64,000 nucleotides of DNA. Origin: Nematostella vectensis. Lineage: Eukaryota; Cnidaria; Anthozoa; Actiniaria; Edwardsiidae. Below, one piece after another: positions 1 to 12,100 of this stretch. The stretch lies in assembly GCF_932526225.1 (NCBI RefSeq), contig NC_064043.1, positions 12,460,085-12,524,084 of the forward strand. Reading direction: 5' to 3'. The translations under genes were made by a program, and so were the position numbers. Position 1 is the first letter of the stretch. Each line of letters begins with the position of its first letter. The notes beneath the pieces were generated by a model. That model had not been told where the DNA came from and made no database searches. It was given only the letters and a program-made list of their open reading frames with translations.

Positions 1-271
1 GGTACTTTTCCTGTATATTCACCGTCAAAGTAATCTTATCACAAAACCTTGCCTGAATCTGATGTTTTCTTGGGCATTTTTTTCTAAAAAAGCTATGCAT
101 ATCATCCCTATCAATGAGTCCAGTCATGTCCAAGTAAAAAAAATTCTATTTTCTAGGTTAAAGATATTCACTTGCTAGAAATGGCATATATGTGATCCAA
201 TCCACTGGTGTATGTCACAGCACAAGTCTAAAAAGGTCTAGTTATTTTGATTAAAATCTAGGGGTGGTTGA

Positions 272-1279
272 TTAACCCATTGACTCCTGGCTTTTTTGGA
301 GCTGAATTTACAAAAAACAGACTGAAAACAGATACCTCCCCCCCTATTCTGAGTTTTATACAGCCCGTCAAAGTCAAACACAGCTGCACCTAGTCAGCGG
401 TATCCAAGCTTTCCAACAGTGCTTTGCGGTCCCCACTTTTAATCCCTCATCGATGTGCTGAAGCCAGCACAAGTTGATGGTTGCTTGTATTTTTCATAAA
501 AAATACAGCTATGAGCATATTAGGGGAGTGTCTCAGGACATCATGAAGTCTTTTGGGGCATAATTGAGTGCTTTGCTTATGGATATTTGCAAGCAAAGGT
601 GGATTCATGATGATTTTTTCTTGTTTGGCTTTGCCCGGATGAGAAAATAATTTTCTAATGAATCACCACAGCTCTCCTAAATGCTGTCTTTTCTGAAACC
701 AAATTGATTCCAAAATTGTTTACACTTCTATTCTGGGTCTGTATGACCTGGAATTGATTTGTTTGGCTTCGGGGTGAAAAGACTTATAAAAAACCATCTG
801 ACTTTGGGGAGAGGAGTGTTGACTGGCCCTCCCCTCGTGAATTTTCCCCTGTATCTCCCAGAATGCTTTGCAATACGTAAACATATTTTCGTGGTTGTAC
901 AATCCTTCAAGGAATGGGCATTGTGTTTTGAGGCCAAGGAAATGTACCTGGAGGATCAGAATAAAGGTATCTATTTGTGTCTTGAGCTGTGTTTGCTGAT
1001 CTCTCTCCCTTGTGTGGTATTTTGAGCGTTTTATTGAGAGGGGTGATTCTGCTTTTCTCTCCTTGTTCGATTTGAGATTTGTCAAAGAACCTGTGCTATT
1101 ATTTGGCTTAAGAGTAGATGCCAACACCTTGGTTGGATGCATATCTGCAAGACCATTTATCCCTTAGACTGATGCCTGAGTATCTTCATCTTGTTGTGTT
1201 TATTTTGAATTTATGAATTTTTTGGGTTGTGGGTACTTCCCAAAGCCGGTACAGGCCGGTTCAGGGGTCAATGTGTTAA
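272..1279 (-). mobile_element. piggyBac-like non-autonomous element, copy 1
   Basis: Bounded by TTAA at both ends with inverted termini (TTAACCCATTGACTCCTGG at the left, complement of TTAACACATTGACCCC at the right). Copies 2 and 3 lie at 29051-30041 and 42803-43290 in the opposite orientation. The TTAA boundary and termini beginning with C fit the piggyBac superfamily. A 140-codon open frame (720-1142, minus strand) recurs in part in the other copies but resembles no transposase I know. Confidence 0.7.
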
Positions 1280-2144
1280 ACAGCCAATATTTCCCCAAAG
1301 GCTTCTTGTGTACTCATTTAATTTTTGCGCATCCTTATTTCGCGACAATAAAAAATTCGTGTCACTTTATTTTCCCGAATTTTTTAAAATCACAAAATTC
1401 ACGAAATTAAAGTGACAAGAAAATTAAGTGTAATAAGGTATACTCACCCTGTATAATCCAACACATAACTTCCATAATCTGTTATCTGACGATAGAGATG
1501 CGCTGCCGACAGGATCCCCATGGCAACCAAAGAAACATATCTAGGCAGAATAAGGAATAGAAAAAGGAGATAACAAACTTGGCATTGAATTTGAACTACA
1601 ACTTTCCCCTGGGGTTTATCATCACTCCTGAAATGTAAACAGCTTTTCTTGAATCTGTCATGAAAAGGAACTTTTTTTCTCGATTATTGCTTTAAATTAT
1701 CATTTTCACTACTACAAATAATTATTCATAATCCATTTATAACTATAAATAATAGTTTGCATAATTACAAATTATCCTAATATTGATATAGGCAGCCTCA
1801 ATTATTTAGAAGGATATTAAGTTTTAAGCATTTTAATTTTTAAGATAGATAAGAATAAGTGTTTAGTTTTTTAAAACTGATTTTTAGCATAAGATTTTGA
1901 AAAAACACCAGAATTCAACACATAAACACAAAACATGAGAAAAATGCAATAGAAACCAACTCCAACACTGCTCTCCTTCAGAGTTGTTCTATGATTACCT
2001 GTGTACTAGTTTTGGGTTTATAATAACAGTTAGTACATAACACAATGCTGTCACGCCAGCCATAATTAAGGTTTGCCTGGTAAAATAAATAGAACAAATA
2101 TTAAACAAGCAAATTGGAGAGGGATAATAGGGAAGTATCATATA
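1280..2144. other. Gene-free AT-rich stretch
   Basis: I see no coding potential or clear repeat here; only AT-rich sequence between two small transposons. Confidence 0.5.
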
Positions 2145-2739
2145 TGTCAAACTCTCCTGCACTAGGCGGGAGTCTCAACATTTAGCATCCCTTCTCCTGC
2201 TCTCACTCGTTGGGTTAAGCTTTTTCACGATTTTTATCGCTTCTGAAAAATTATTATATAAGATATAGTCATTTTGCCTATAAAATATTTCCCTTGCATA
2301 GCACAATTTCGTAAGATCTTGTGAGATCTATAAGTGGATTTGTTTGTGAGAGCTTTCCATACGGCAAATACCTGCGAGGTTATACCCAAAAAAACGAATA
2401 TACCCCCCTGCCCAAAAAAAAATACTTAAGGCTTGAGATTTTCAGAGGTTGACAGGTGTGAAGTATCCATTAGATATAAGATATATCAGGGGTAGGGAGG
2501 GGATGGGGTGCAGATTTTTAGAAAATTCCACAAAAATTGGGGGTTTGAGGTGGAGGGAAAAATATATGTAGAAAATATATTTTACATTGAAAGAGGTGGG
2601 GGTTGTCTGATGGCAGAAGTCAACCTCAGAAAATCCCTAAAAAATGGGAGAATTGGTGCTTTCTCGCGTTAAAACACAGGAGAGTGGGGAGAAGGGGTTC
2701 AAAATCTTGAAACTCCCGCCTAATGCAGGAGAGTTGACA
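2145..2739. mobile_element. MITE with 28-bp inverted ends
   Basis: Left end TGTCAAACTCTCCTGCACTAG is the near-perfect complement of the right end CTAATGCAGGAGAGTTGACA. No coding content. A further solo end of the same family (GCGGGAGAGTTGACA) lies at 3030-3052, so part of a second copy may be present. Confidence 0.65.
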
Positions 2740-3052
2740 GCTATGCAGAATTCTCCCTCCTCCCCTCAGGTAATAAACATTCCCTGCAGGAAAGGGGCAA
2801 AGGCAAGTAATGATGGAAGTAAAGAGGAATTAAAACAGATAGAAAACCCCTATTGAATATTGTGCTTTCAGGTAATTGCAAAAACAATGCAAATCGGGTG
2901 AAATACAATGAAATTGGATGAAATACAGTAAATATGTGAAAAACCCAAGGGAGCCAATGCAGGTGAATACAGAGAATGTATGAACATTCTAAAAAAAATT
3001 AGGCTTGTGATGAGGTCCAAAATAGACACCGCTTAAAGCGGGAGAGTTGACA

Positions 3053-5003
3053 GCTATGAAACTAAGGAAATAAAAAGCCATTAAGGAAAACGTACAATGC
3101 ATTCCCATGTTTACAACATGTCCTTATTAATCTATAATGATAAATGTTGCATCAATTTGTTGTGTGTTGGGGCTGTCAGCCAGAACTTTTCTATGAGGTA
3201 GGAAGGCAAATCATTATTCTTCCATCCCATGCTCCTTTGCAAGGAGCTGATGCCCTGGCACCAAGACATGAGAAAAAATACAAAGAAATGTTTTAATGAT
3301 TATGCCGTCCCTGTTATAACGGTGACATATTTTAAATTCTATAGAACCTATACCAATTAAAAAAAGTTTGCATTCATCTGCGCTCTAAGAACTTGAGCAA
3401 GGTTAAATTTACAAAGTGCGGTTACAGAAATGTAAATTCATTATACAAATGGAATAAAATACGGATATTATACAAGAACAAAGCATCTTACCATTTAAAA
3501 CTCAGCCAGGATAGAAACAATCCCGCCAAAAGTCCAACAGTCTGTCGGGTTTTGCTTGAAACGCGCGACGGATGAAGAACTTTTCTGTAGAACGCTCCAA
3601 AAGGCACACAGAGAAAAACACTAGAAACAAAAATTATCTGCGGAATAAAACAAATAAACATAAACGAGAATCCAGCTAAATAATAGCAAAACACATTGGC
3701 ACTTTTGACTAAACTTTAGCTAGTTTGCATTTAGAATTCAAGGGATTTATAAAAGCGCATTTTCGAATTTCATGCACTTGAATGAAACCAGAATCCGGAA
3801 ACTAAGAACCATAATAAACCATGCTGTCACAAATCTGAAGTAGAAAAACCGATCTGCCCAACCCTACCTGGTCTGTAGAAAATCCAGTTAAGGTGCAAAC
3901 TTTTTCTAGGAAGTTGTGATAAGTCTCCATTTTTTAAAATAATCGACTTTTAGCTGTATTTTGCGTTGATTTCTCCTGGGATTTGGTACAACAACAGACG
4001 CTATGAAAAACCTCGCTTGATATCACGCGACTACGTCATAACCGGAAGTGAACTTCGACTTTTCTGGATCCACTTTTCTGATGAAATTTTTCCAAGCTGT
4101 AGAACCTTGGACAGGTTTCTTTTTAAGTTGTCAATAACTTACTTGTATGTGATGAAGTAATATTTTCTTCGTTGCTCAGGAAAAAAGACAATGCCTATAA
4201 TCAATTTATATTACCACCACCAGAAATGAAAACAAACTTTCATTCAATTTATAATATTCTTTGTTAATAGTATAGCTGCTTTCAATTGTAACATTTTCTT
4301 TTTAGCTTAGGGAAAAGAGCACCATTTACATTTAATGGAAATAAATATTAATGCGGTGCTAAGCCTTTTTGACACGTACCTGCTCACAAGCCGGTGCCTG
4401 AGTTTGTAAGTATTGACATGAAACTCGACTCGAGGGAAGCGCAAGAAAACGCATTTTTTTACGCTCGTGTTTACCGGATTATCATTTGTGCTGTGCTTTC
4501 GTTTTCTGGCTTTCACTTGCATTAGCGCCCTATAAAAAAGGGGAGGAAACAATTGAAGGATCAGAGTTTTATATAAAAACGTCCAATTATCAGTTTAGGC
4601 ACGGCCGTTCTTATTTTTGGAACATTTTTAGGCTTAAATGTTCTTGACGATGTTCTTACATTGAAGCGCACATAAAAATATAATAGTCAATGAATTATAA
4701 GTAAAAGAATTACCAAAAAGATCAATATTATTTAAGGCTATTAATGAACACAATTCGATTCGTATCAGACTAGCAAAACAATATTTTACTGCAATCCGAG
4801 CCTTGGCATGTTTTTAGCATGTTCTGGAAATCTCAGGCTGGACGTTGTTATTGAAAAAATACATGGAATCCTGGAATCGGAACAAAAGGAATCCGGAATC
4901 CAAACATTTAGAACAACTCAAAGTTGAAAATAAACAACTAAAAATACTAAAAACCCATTTTCACTAATAAAAATGTCCTGATTCTTGTATCAAGTACAAC
5001 ATT
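3053..5003. other. Gene-free stretch
   Basis: Only short unconvincing open frames are present. None shows splice-site-supported coding or a familiar motif. Confidence 0.5.
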
Positions 5004-5300
5004 TGTCCATTGGGTATTGTTGGTAGACAGATTCAATTTCAAAAAGAGGCTGAGAAACCGCCAACAATGTGCACTCATTTTTTTATAAGAATTTCTAATT
5101 TTCAGTTGAGGCTGGGCCGTTCACATTTTTGGAGCATTTTAGTGAATTTTAGTGTATATGAGAATATACTCAATTATGAAATTATTAATTCTTGTTGATG
5201 TACAGCATTTTTCCATTGGGTATTCGGTATCGGGTATTGGTAGACAGATTCAAGTTCGAAAAGATGCCGAGAAACAGCCAACAATGTATTCAAGTTTGGT
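5004..5300. repeat. Local direct duplication (about 215-bp spacing)
   Basis: The stretch CCATTGGGTATTG ... AGACAGATTCAA ... GAGAAACnGCCAACAATGT occurs near 5010-5070 and again near 5213-5287 with moderate divergence. No coding sense. Confidence 0.6.
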
Positions 5301-5581
5301 ATCTCTGATTCACGGTTGTATTGAGCTCCCGCAGGCTGGACAGGTGCATTCACAGGATTGGCCGAGGGGGGATTAAAGATTCCTAATGACGATGACCAAC
5401 TTTTTGGCCTCCAGGGGGGACCCACGTCTTGAAGACTCTAGTCCGATACTTGTCCTTATTTATGGCCCGCAACACATGGCCACAAGCTGTGGCGGTCTCG
5501 CTCCAACCGTATGACGAAGCGAAGCTCAAGACAGCACAGCACGAATATTGACATCGACACAAAATTATCTTTTGGAGTACT

Positions 5582-5587
5582 TCTTTA
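5582..5587 (-). terminator. Possible polyadenylation signal (ATTAAA)
   Basis: A variant polyadenylation hexamer ATTAAA on the minus strand about 290 bases 3' of the cryptochrome stop. No AATAAA was seen between it and the stop. A single hexamer in AT-rich DNA is weak evidence. Confidence 0.25.
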
Positions 5588-5872
5588 ATACATTTGTAAA
5601 TATAAGTCTTTTATACTACATTTATAAATAAATTACGCAATCGCTTCTGGTATAACATATAATGCTCTTATTATATCCATCTAAATCAAATCTTTGCCCG
5701 CCTACTCCCGCGCGTGAAACATTATTTCTTGCCGTTGGATTTCCGCCCTAAAATCTTGCAATTTCTTTGACAGACGATCAAAATCGCTTTACTTTGTGCG
5801 AGTTTTTACCGACTTTTATGCTATTGAGCTTCCTTATACTAGGTTTCTGGGTGACTACAAATGTCTATGCAT

Positions 5873-6884
5873 TTATCCGTTCAGAAGGGCTAGCGTTTGG
5901 GTGAAGTTCTGCATCTTCTGAACACAAACAACACGCCTCTCCAAGTGGTTCACCATAGGCTGTGGGTAGTCCTCGCCCACGATACACCCTGCTTCTCTCT
6001 GCACGGAGGACGGAGCTTTCCACGGTTCGTGAAGGAACTTGGTGGGAAGGCGTCTTAGTTCGGGTACGAAAGTCCTATAAAAACAGCAAACAGTCAGGGG
6101 CCGGTTCTTGAAAGACTGATTAACTTAACCCTAGATTAGCGCCTAGTCCCGGGTTAAAATTTGCTAATCGTAGGTTAGCAAACCTACGGATAACTCACTG
6201 TTCCCGAAAGCCAAGTATTCCCCCGATTTACTAACCCTGGATAACGCGAGTAAAAAACTGGTTTATGACGAGTAACATTCACACAGGATACCCAGTAGAT
6301 CAACAGAGAGCAACTAAAATTAACCTTTGGTGGCTTTATTTTCGCAGAGAAGCCCCAAAACACCTCTACATCACCTGTAATTACCTCCATTTCATTGCCA
6401 AAAATGTCATTTGCAGGATTCGAGTTGATGCGTGACACTAGCGAGACAGATTCATTTCAAGTATAAATTTCATGTAACTTTCTGTCTGTCCCAGCACAAT
6501 TTTCGAGTCAGCATCGCAACTAAGGTCGCATAACGGTTATCCCTCCTAAGCCACATATTACTACTCGGCAATCCCTGAAAAAGATATCGATGTTTAAGCT
6601 GTAAACACATTTTTGGACAATCAAAAGCAATATGCGTGTGTCCCAAAGACGCCAAGCCTGTATCATTACTAATAAGGAATATATATATTTTTGCGAAGGA
6701 TTGAACAAAAGTCAAGCCGGCTGCAAAGCCACTTTTGTGATGGAAGCGTATCTGAAGTTTTTACCCAGTAAATTTGTCTGGGTGTGTGTTAGATTTCGTC
6801 AAAACCATCATATGAACCCGGGGTGCGGAGAAAATTTGAACTTGGTACCTATTGTAAAACCAGAAAAAAATACTCTTAGACTAA

Positions 6885-6932
<48 letters not shown>

Positions 6933-9165
6933 AACAAAGGATGTACCTGATGTAATCTCCCGTCGGGTCCACCTGTTTGCCAACTTCTACCGGACAGTAC
7001 CAAGGTACGGCACCATGCACATACGAACTACACGACAGCCACAACCAGTTGCCCGCGTTTAGGCTCCATTCTGCATCTAGCTGAAGCTCATCAAACGCTT
7101 TGAATCCTTCCTCCCAACTGACCCACAAGCAGCCACGAGTCAGGAAACAGCCAACTGCTTGCCGAGCCAAATGATGGATCCAGCCTTCCTCTCGCAACTG
7201 TCGCATTATTGCATCAATCCACGGGAAGCCCGTTTTGCCCTAGGAAAAAAGGGAGATAAAAAGGTAATTCTCAAATGCCTTACTTGCTGGTCGATATATT
7301 TTGCATAACTTTGAGTCGAAACTTCATTTCACTTTCACCCCTCCTCACATTAAATCTTAATCTACCTTACCTCACCTCAGATGCCCTCTACTTAAGTCAA
7401 TTCTTGTCGCCTTAGCTCTCCGTACCGCCTCTCACCTCACCTCACCCGACCTTATATCACCTCATCTCACCCTCCCAAAACCTTCCTCAGACATGGAATA
7501 GCTTTATCGTCACACCTGCTTCCACAACGAAAGAGCTTCCGGGTGTTGTTCCCAAGGGATCTGTAGAGCAAGTGGATTTCCCATCATGCGGTGGTGGTCT
7601 GGATTGGTGCTTGCTGTTGCGAAAAAGAACTCGCGCCACAGCAGATTTGTGTACAGAGTTTCCGGTGGCTTGCTGCCCATCGTCTATAAAAGAGAAGCCA
7701 ACGTTCAGTCAAACAACCACAGGTTGCGTTCGAACTAGTATGAACCTAGGTAGTGAAGTGAGCAGAGCCTGGCTTTGGATGCCTCTGTTTCTCTCCACTG
7801 GTTCCCCGGTTCGATTCCCGGTTCCGAAGTAAGTTGGGCTAGGTGGTTCGCGCCTTGGTTATTCTTTGGTTTCCTACACAAAAGGCAAGACTATGCCGCT
7901 TTCTATGCCTAATGTGAAGAAAGCAATCAAACGAACAATCAAGCAAACACGTTTGCGTTTCGAGAAAGAAAATAAGAAAAACGATCAAAAGAAAACAAGA
8001 AAACTGGCAAGCAGGTAAGCTGCAAGGTGGAGAACGTTCTGTTAAAATAGCCAAATGTATGTAGCAGGGGTAGGCTAGATTACCCGTTGGTACTCTGTGG
8101 TAAGACGATCGAGTATGTAGCACGGCGAAAGGCAGCCAAAGCGCATGTACGGACTCAGAGCACGATCAGAAGCCAATAGCGTGTCCGCGCTAAGTGGGGG
8201 CTTGATAAACTTTTTCTGCCGCATCTAAAAAAAAAACAGGTTAGCAAAAATTTATAATTCAAAGAAAGGAGGGATTGAACAGTTGGGAATTTAGAATTCA
8301 ATGTAGCGCAAAAGCTAGTATACTGGACCAGGGACCTCTGGTCACAATTCAACGTTTTCGGTCTAGCTAATTTTAAGTCGACAATAACAGAGTAAAGCAA
8401 GGGGATCCTACTTTGTGCTAAAGTTCTTCATTGTTTTTAATGGTAAGCGACTTAATTTTGAATTTCCCCAAAATGTGATATAACAAACCTTTGTCAACAC
8501 CAATTCTAGCCTCTTTAGCCCCTCTGTCTCGCCTCCTTTCCAATGAACTCGTCCAGCTTTCTTAAGCTTGGGTCCCAGGCTCGACCCAAAGGCCACTCCG
8601 TATCTGATATCATGATCCTCAGCGACGCACGTCACGCACTGCCTAATCAAGCTACCGTCGACCTCCTTCACTGGAGTGCGTACTTCAAGAGAAGACACAG
8701 CACGCTGGAAGCTTGGAAAATCTTGTGGCATCAGTCCCCCACTTGCCTCTCTGATATCCACAGTGTCGAAGATAGTATGCGAGACTTCAGAGATGACCTC
8801 GACACCGAGACCTGCGGCAATCTGCTTAGCAACCACATCACGTGTGACGGCGTGCGGATCTTGGTCGGCCTCGAATGACATCCTTGTGATGTCCCACTTC
8901 TTCAGCAGACCTGGCAACACTGACAAAGCGCACTCGCGAATGACGAAGAGGCGGGAGCCATATCCACGAAGCCTGTCGTCTAGATCACGCAAACACTGGA
9001 GCAGGAAATCTAGAGTCCTAGGGGAGACCTTTGAAGAAGGTGCAAGTATATCAGGATCCAAGAAATAGACTCCATAAAACGACTGGCTTCCTGAAAGGGC
9101 TTTGAGCAACGACGGGTTGTCGTGCAAGCGAAGATCTTTCCTGAACCAATGCATAGTATTGTGAG
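5873..9165 (-). CDS. PHR unit 9 of 9 (terminal unit with stop codon)
   Basis: Coding exons: 8489-9165, 8084-8224, 7516-7683, 6947-7239 and 5873-6074. The antenna exon is strongly diverged from units 3-8, yet the fourth exon is almost base-for-base like those of units 2 and 8. The last exon continues past the usual donor position and stops at TAA after a short tail ending TLALLNG. That makes this the natural 3' end of the gene. Flavin-site Arg (HHLARQ), Asp (LDAEW) and the tryptophans in IPW, LWVSW and GNWLW are all present. Confidence 0.85.
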
Positions 9166-12100
9166 CTGAAATAGCAACAAAACACTTTATCAAATGAAGC
9201 AGATTTTAGCACTAAAAACCTTTGTGATAGATAAAGAAGACACACTTACTTAAAATGGCCATCAGTTCCTTGTATTGTGAAATGATTTTCAAAACACAAA
9301 TAACGTGAGGCCGAAATGCACATACCTAGATTTTGGCTCTTTTAGAAATTTTTTCTTTGGTCATCCTTGCGCTTTGTATGGGCTCAAGAGGCGAAAAGCT
9401 CAAATTTCAAAGACACAAAAACTCGCATCAATTATAAAAAGGTCGCATTTGATATTTTGCTTGCTATTCATCACTAAGTACGTAAATAAATTTTCCGCCT
9501 TATTAGATGTGAAAAAGGCTTATTTGAAGCGCCATGTCATGTTTTCCGTCATGTCGGTCGTGCCACATTTTAAACTCTATCTGAGTAGTGTACATGTCTG
9601 TTAGTACAAACGTGGCACCACTTTACAAATGTGGCCTCACCAAGCTTCCCAGATGATAGAAGCACTGTATGTTGTACATAAACGTTGACATATAAAACTA
9701 GAGGGACTTTCCAGGGACACTATTACCATATTTTGGGTCAAATGGAGGAAAACAAAAAATTTCCTTTTAGAGTGTCCTTACTGTCGAATCCGTTGTATCG
9801 CGACCCGCGTTTTCAAAACACGATTTGTTTTGGTTTTCTCTTCCTTCAGTAAAACCATTCTGAGCCAATCAGAATCTCGCTTTGTGCCCTTCCCTGGCTA
9901 TCCTCTGACGAAAACCAGACAGTGTCGCGACAGAATGCCAGGCAACTGCACTAGGCGAGAGATGGCAAGAATCTGGCTTAGAATAATTTGACTGGCGGAA
10001 CAGAAAATCCCAAAAGACAAAAACAAATCGATGTTTTGAAAATGCGGCGTCGCGATACAACGGATTCGACAGTAAAGCGGGATTCCACTATTTACACAAA
10101 TCAAAATCGAACAGGCTCTCAACCAATCAATCCACTTACTCTTTGGCGGGAGCGACATGGTAAGCGCATGAAGCCTTTCCACGCAGACTCGGCGCTGCAG
10201 TAGATGGTCACACACAGGTTCTGGGTAATCGTCCCCCACAACGCACCGAGCTTTGATCTGTACATCTAAGGGGGCTTTCCATGGTTCGTATATGAAGGCG
10301 AGTGGAAGGCGACGGACTTCGGGTACGTACTTCCTGCAATATGAAATGTCAAAGAAACTTAGAAAGCTTTCACTTTGTTAGGGCAAGACTCGTGATGTTA
10401 CTGTTTCAGAGGCGTTTAAGAAAAAGTTCCTGTTTTCGGTAAAAATGCCCAGTATTCGTCTCTGGGCCATAGTAAAACATACGCATTCTATACAGAAAAC
10501 CGTTGCTTGTTCACCGATTGCGACTGAAATTTAAGGCCTACCGGATATATTTTCCAGTTGGATCCAATTTCTTTCCGACTTCTACTGGACAGTACCAAGG
10601 TACGACACCATGCACATACGAACTACACGACAGCCACAACCAGTTGCCCGCGTTTAAGCTCCATTCTGCATCTAGTTGAAGCTCATCAAACGCTTTGAAT
10701 CCTTCTTCCCAACTGACCCACAAGCAGCCACGAGTCAGGAAACAGCCAACTGCTTGCCGAGCCAGATGATGGATCCAGCCTTGGGCGTGTAGTTGCCGCA
10801 TGATCGCATCAATCCACGGAAAGCCGGTAGTACCCTGTGAGGTTAGACAAAAACATCGCACAGAAACACTATGTAACAGGTTTCGTCAGAAAATTCAAAC
10901 AACAATAAAGTCTTTTTTAACTATAAAACGATACAGTCTAAACAGGGAAAAATAAATACTATCCGCTGTGCTAGCGAGTTCAATGGATTTACTTATAAAA
11001 GCTTCAAACTTAGAACAAGGATCTTCTAACAAAGAAATTCATACCTAACACACTGTCTATTACATAGTTTTTTTTATCACCCCCACCCCTTATGACAAAT
11101 ATTTTGACTGTTGATAGCCTGGTTAATACTTGCAGTGCATTATGGGTATGTGATCTGGGGGTCGTTTCTCAAAACTCCCGGTAATATCCGGGCCCGTTAG
11201 GGTACCGGGAGAGTTTTCGGGATACTTTTCCGGGCGAGGAAGAGCGTTTCTCAAAGCTAGCGGTATGTAGCGTCCCGGTTGTTTACGGGATCCTGATAAG
11301 CAAATTATAATTTTCAGAGTTAATGAATAGATTGGCTAAGTAGTTATTGAATATCAATAAACATCGTAGATTTGTCGATGTCTGTAGAAAACTGGTACCC
11401 CAAACACTGCTGTGGCATCGGCACTTTTCGAAAAAAAAAAAAGACAAAGAACAAGTAGATAAAGTCTAATTTTGTAGCAAACTTCCAATACCTTCGCAAA
11501 GTCGTTTATATTTTTTTAGGCGCTCGGTGACAGCTAAATGTTAAATAATTTGACAGAAAAGAAACCTGATTGGCTGGTAGGGAATCCCATAAAATGATTT
11601 TAGCCGTGATTGGCCCACTTCTTTCCGGGCAGTGATATGGTTTCCTCAAGTGATGAAAATTCACTACAACTCGACACAACTTGAAAATGGCGAGATTTTA
11701 TCGGAAAAAGCACCAAATTGGATAGTTCAACTTGGCCAATTCTAGATAAATAGTTGATCTATAAATTCAGCTGAAAATATTAAGAAAAAACATCGTTTTG
11801 GGTATCATTTATCGCATTAAAAGCAATTCCCGGTAAGTTAACGGGAGCTCTTGAGCTCCCGTAAGTTACCGGGCGAGTTACCGGGACTCTTTCCGGGCCC
11901 GACAATAACTTGCGTTTTGAGAAACACCCGTAAAGTTTATCGGGGGCTCACCGGGTGACTTTCCGGGTTTCAAGGTTTATCGGGACTTTTGAGAAACGAC
12001 CCCCTGACCCCTTTAATGAGCCAACTTATTAGAGCCATTTTATTTTACCTGTTTCCATCTAAACAGCACTGTACGATCATCTTCCCATGGGAACATCATG

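Noticed and set aside
720-1142. 140-codon frame repeated in three places
   Set aside because: It lies inside a non-autonomous transposon, has different breaks in each copy, and resembles no transposase or cellular protein I know.
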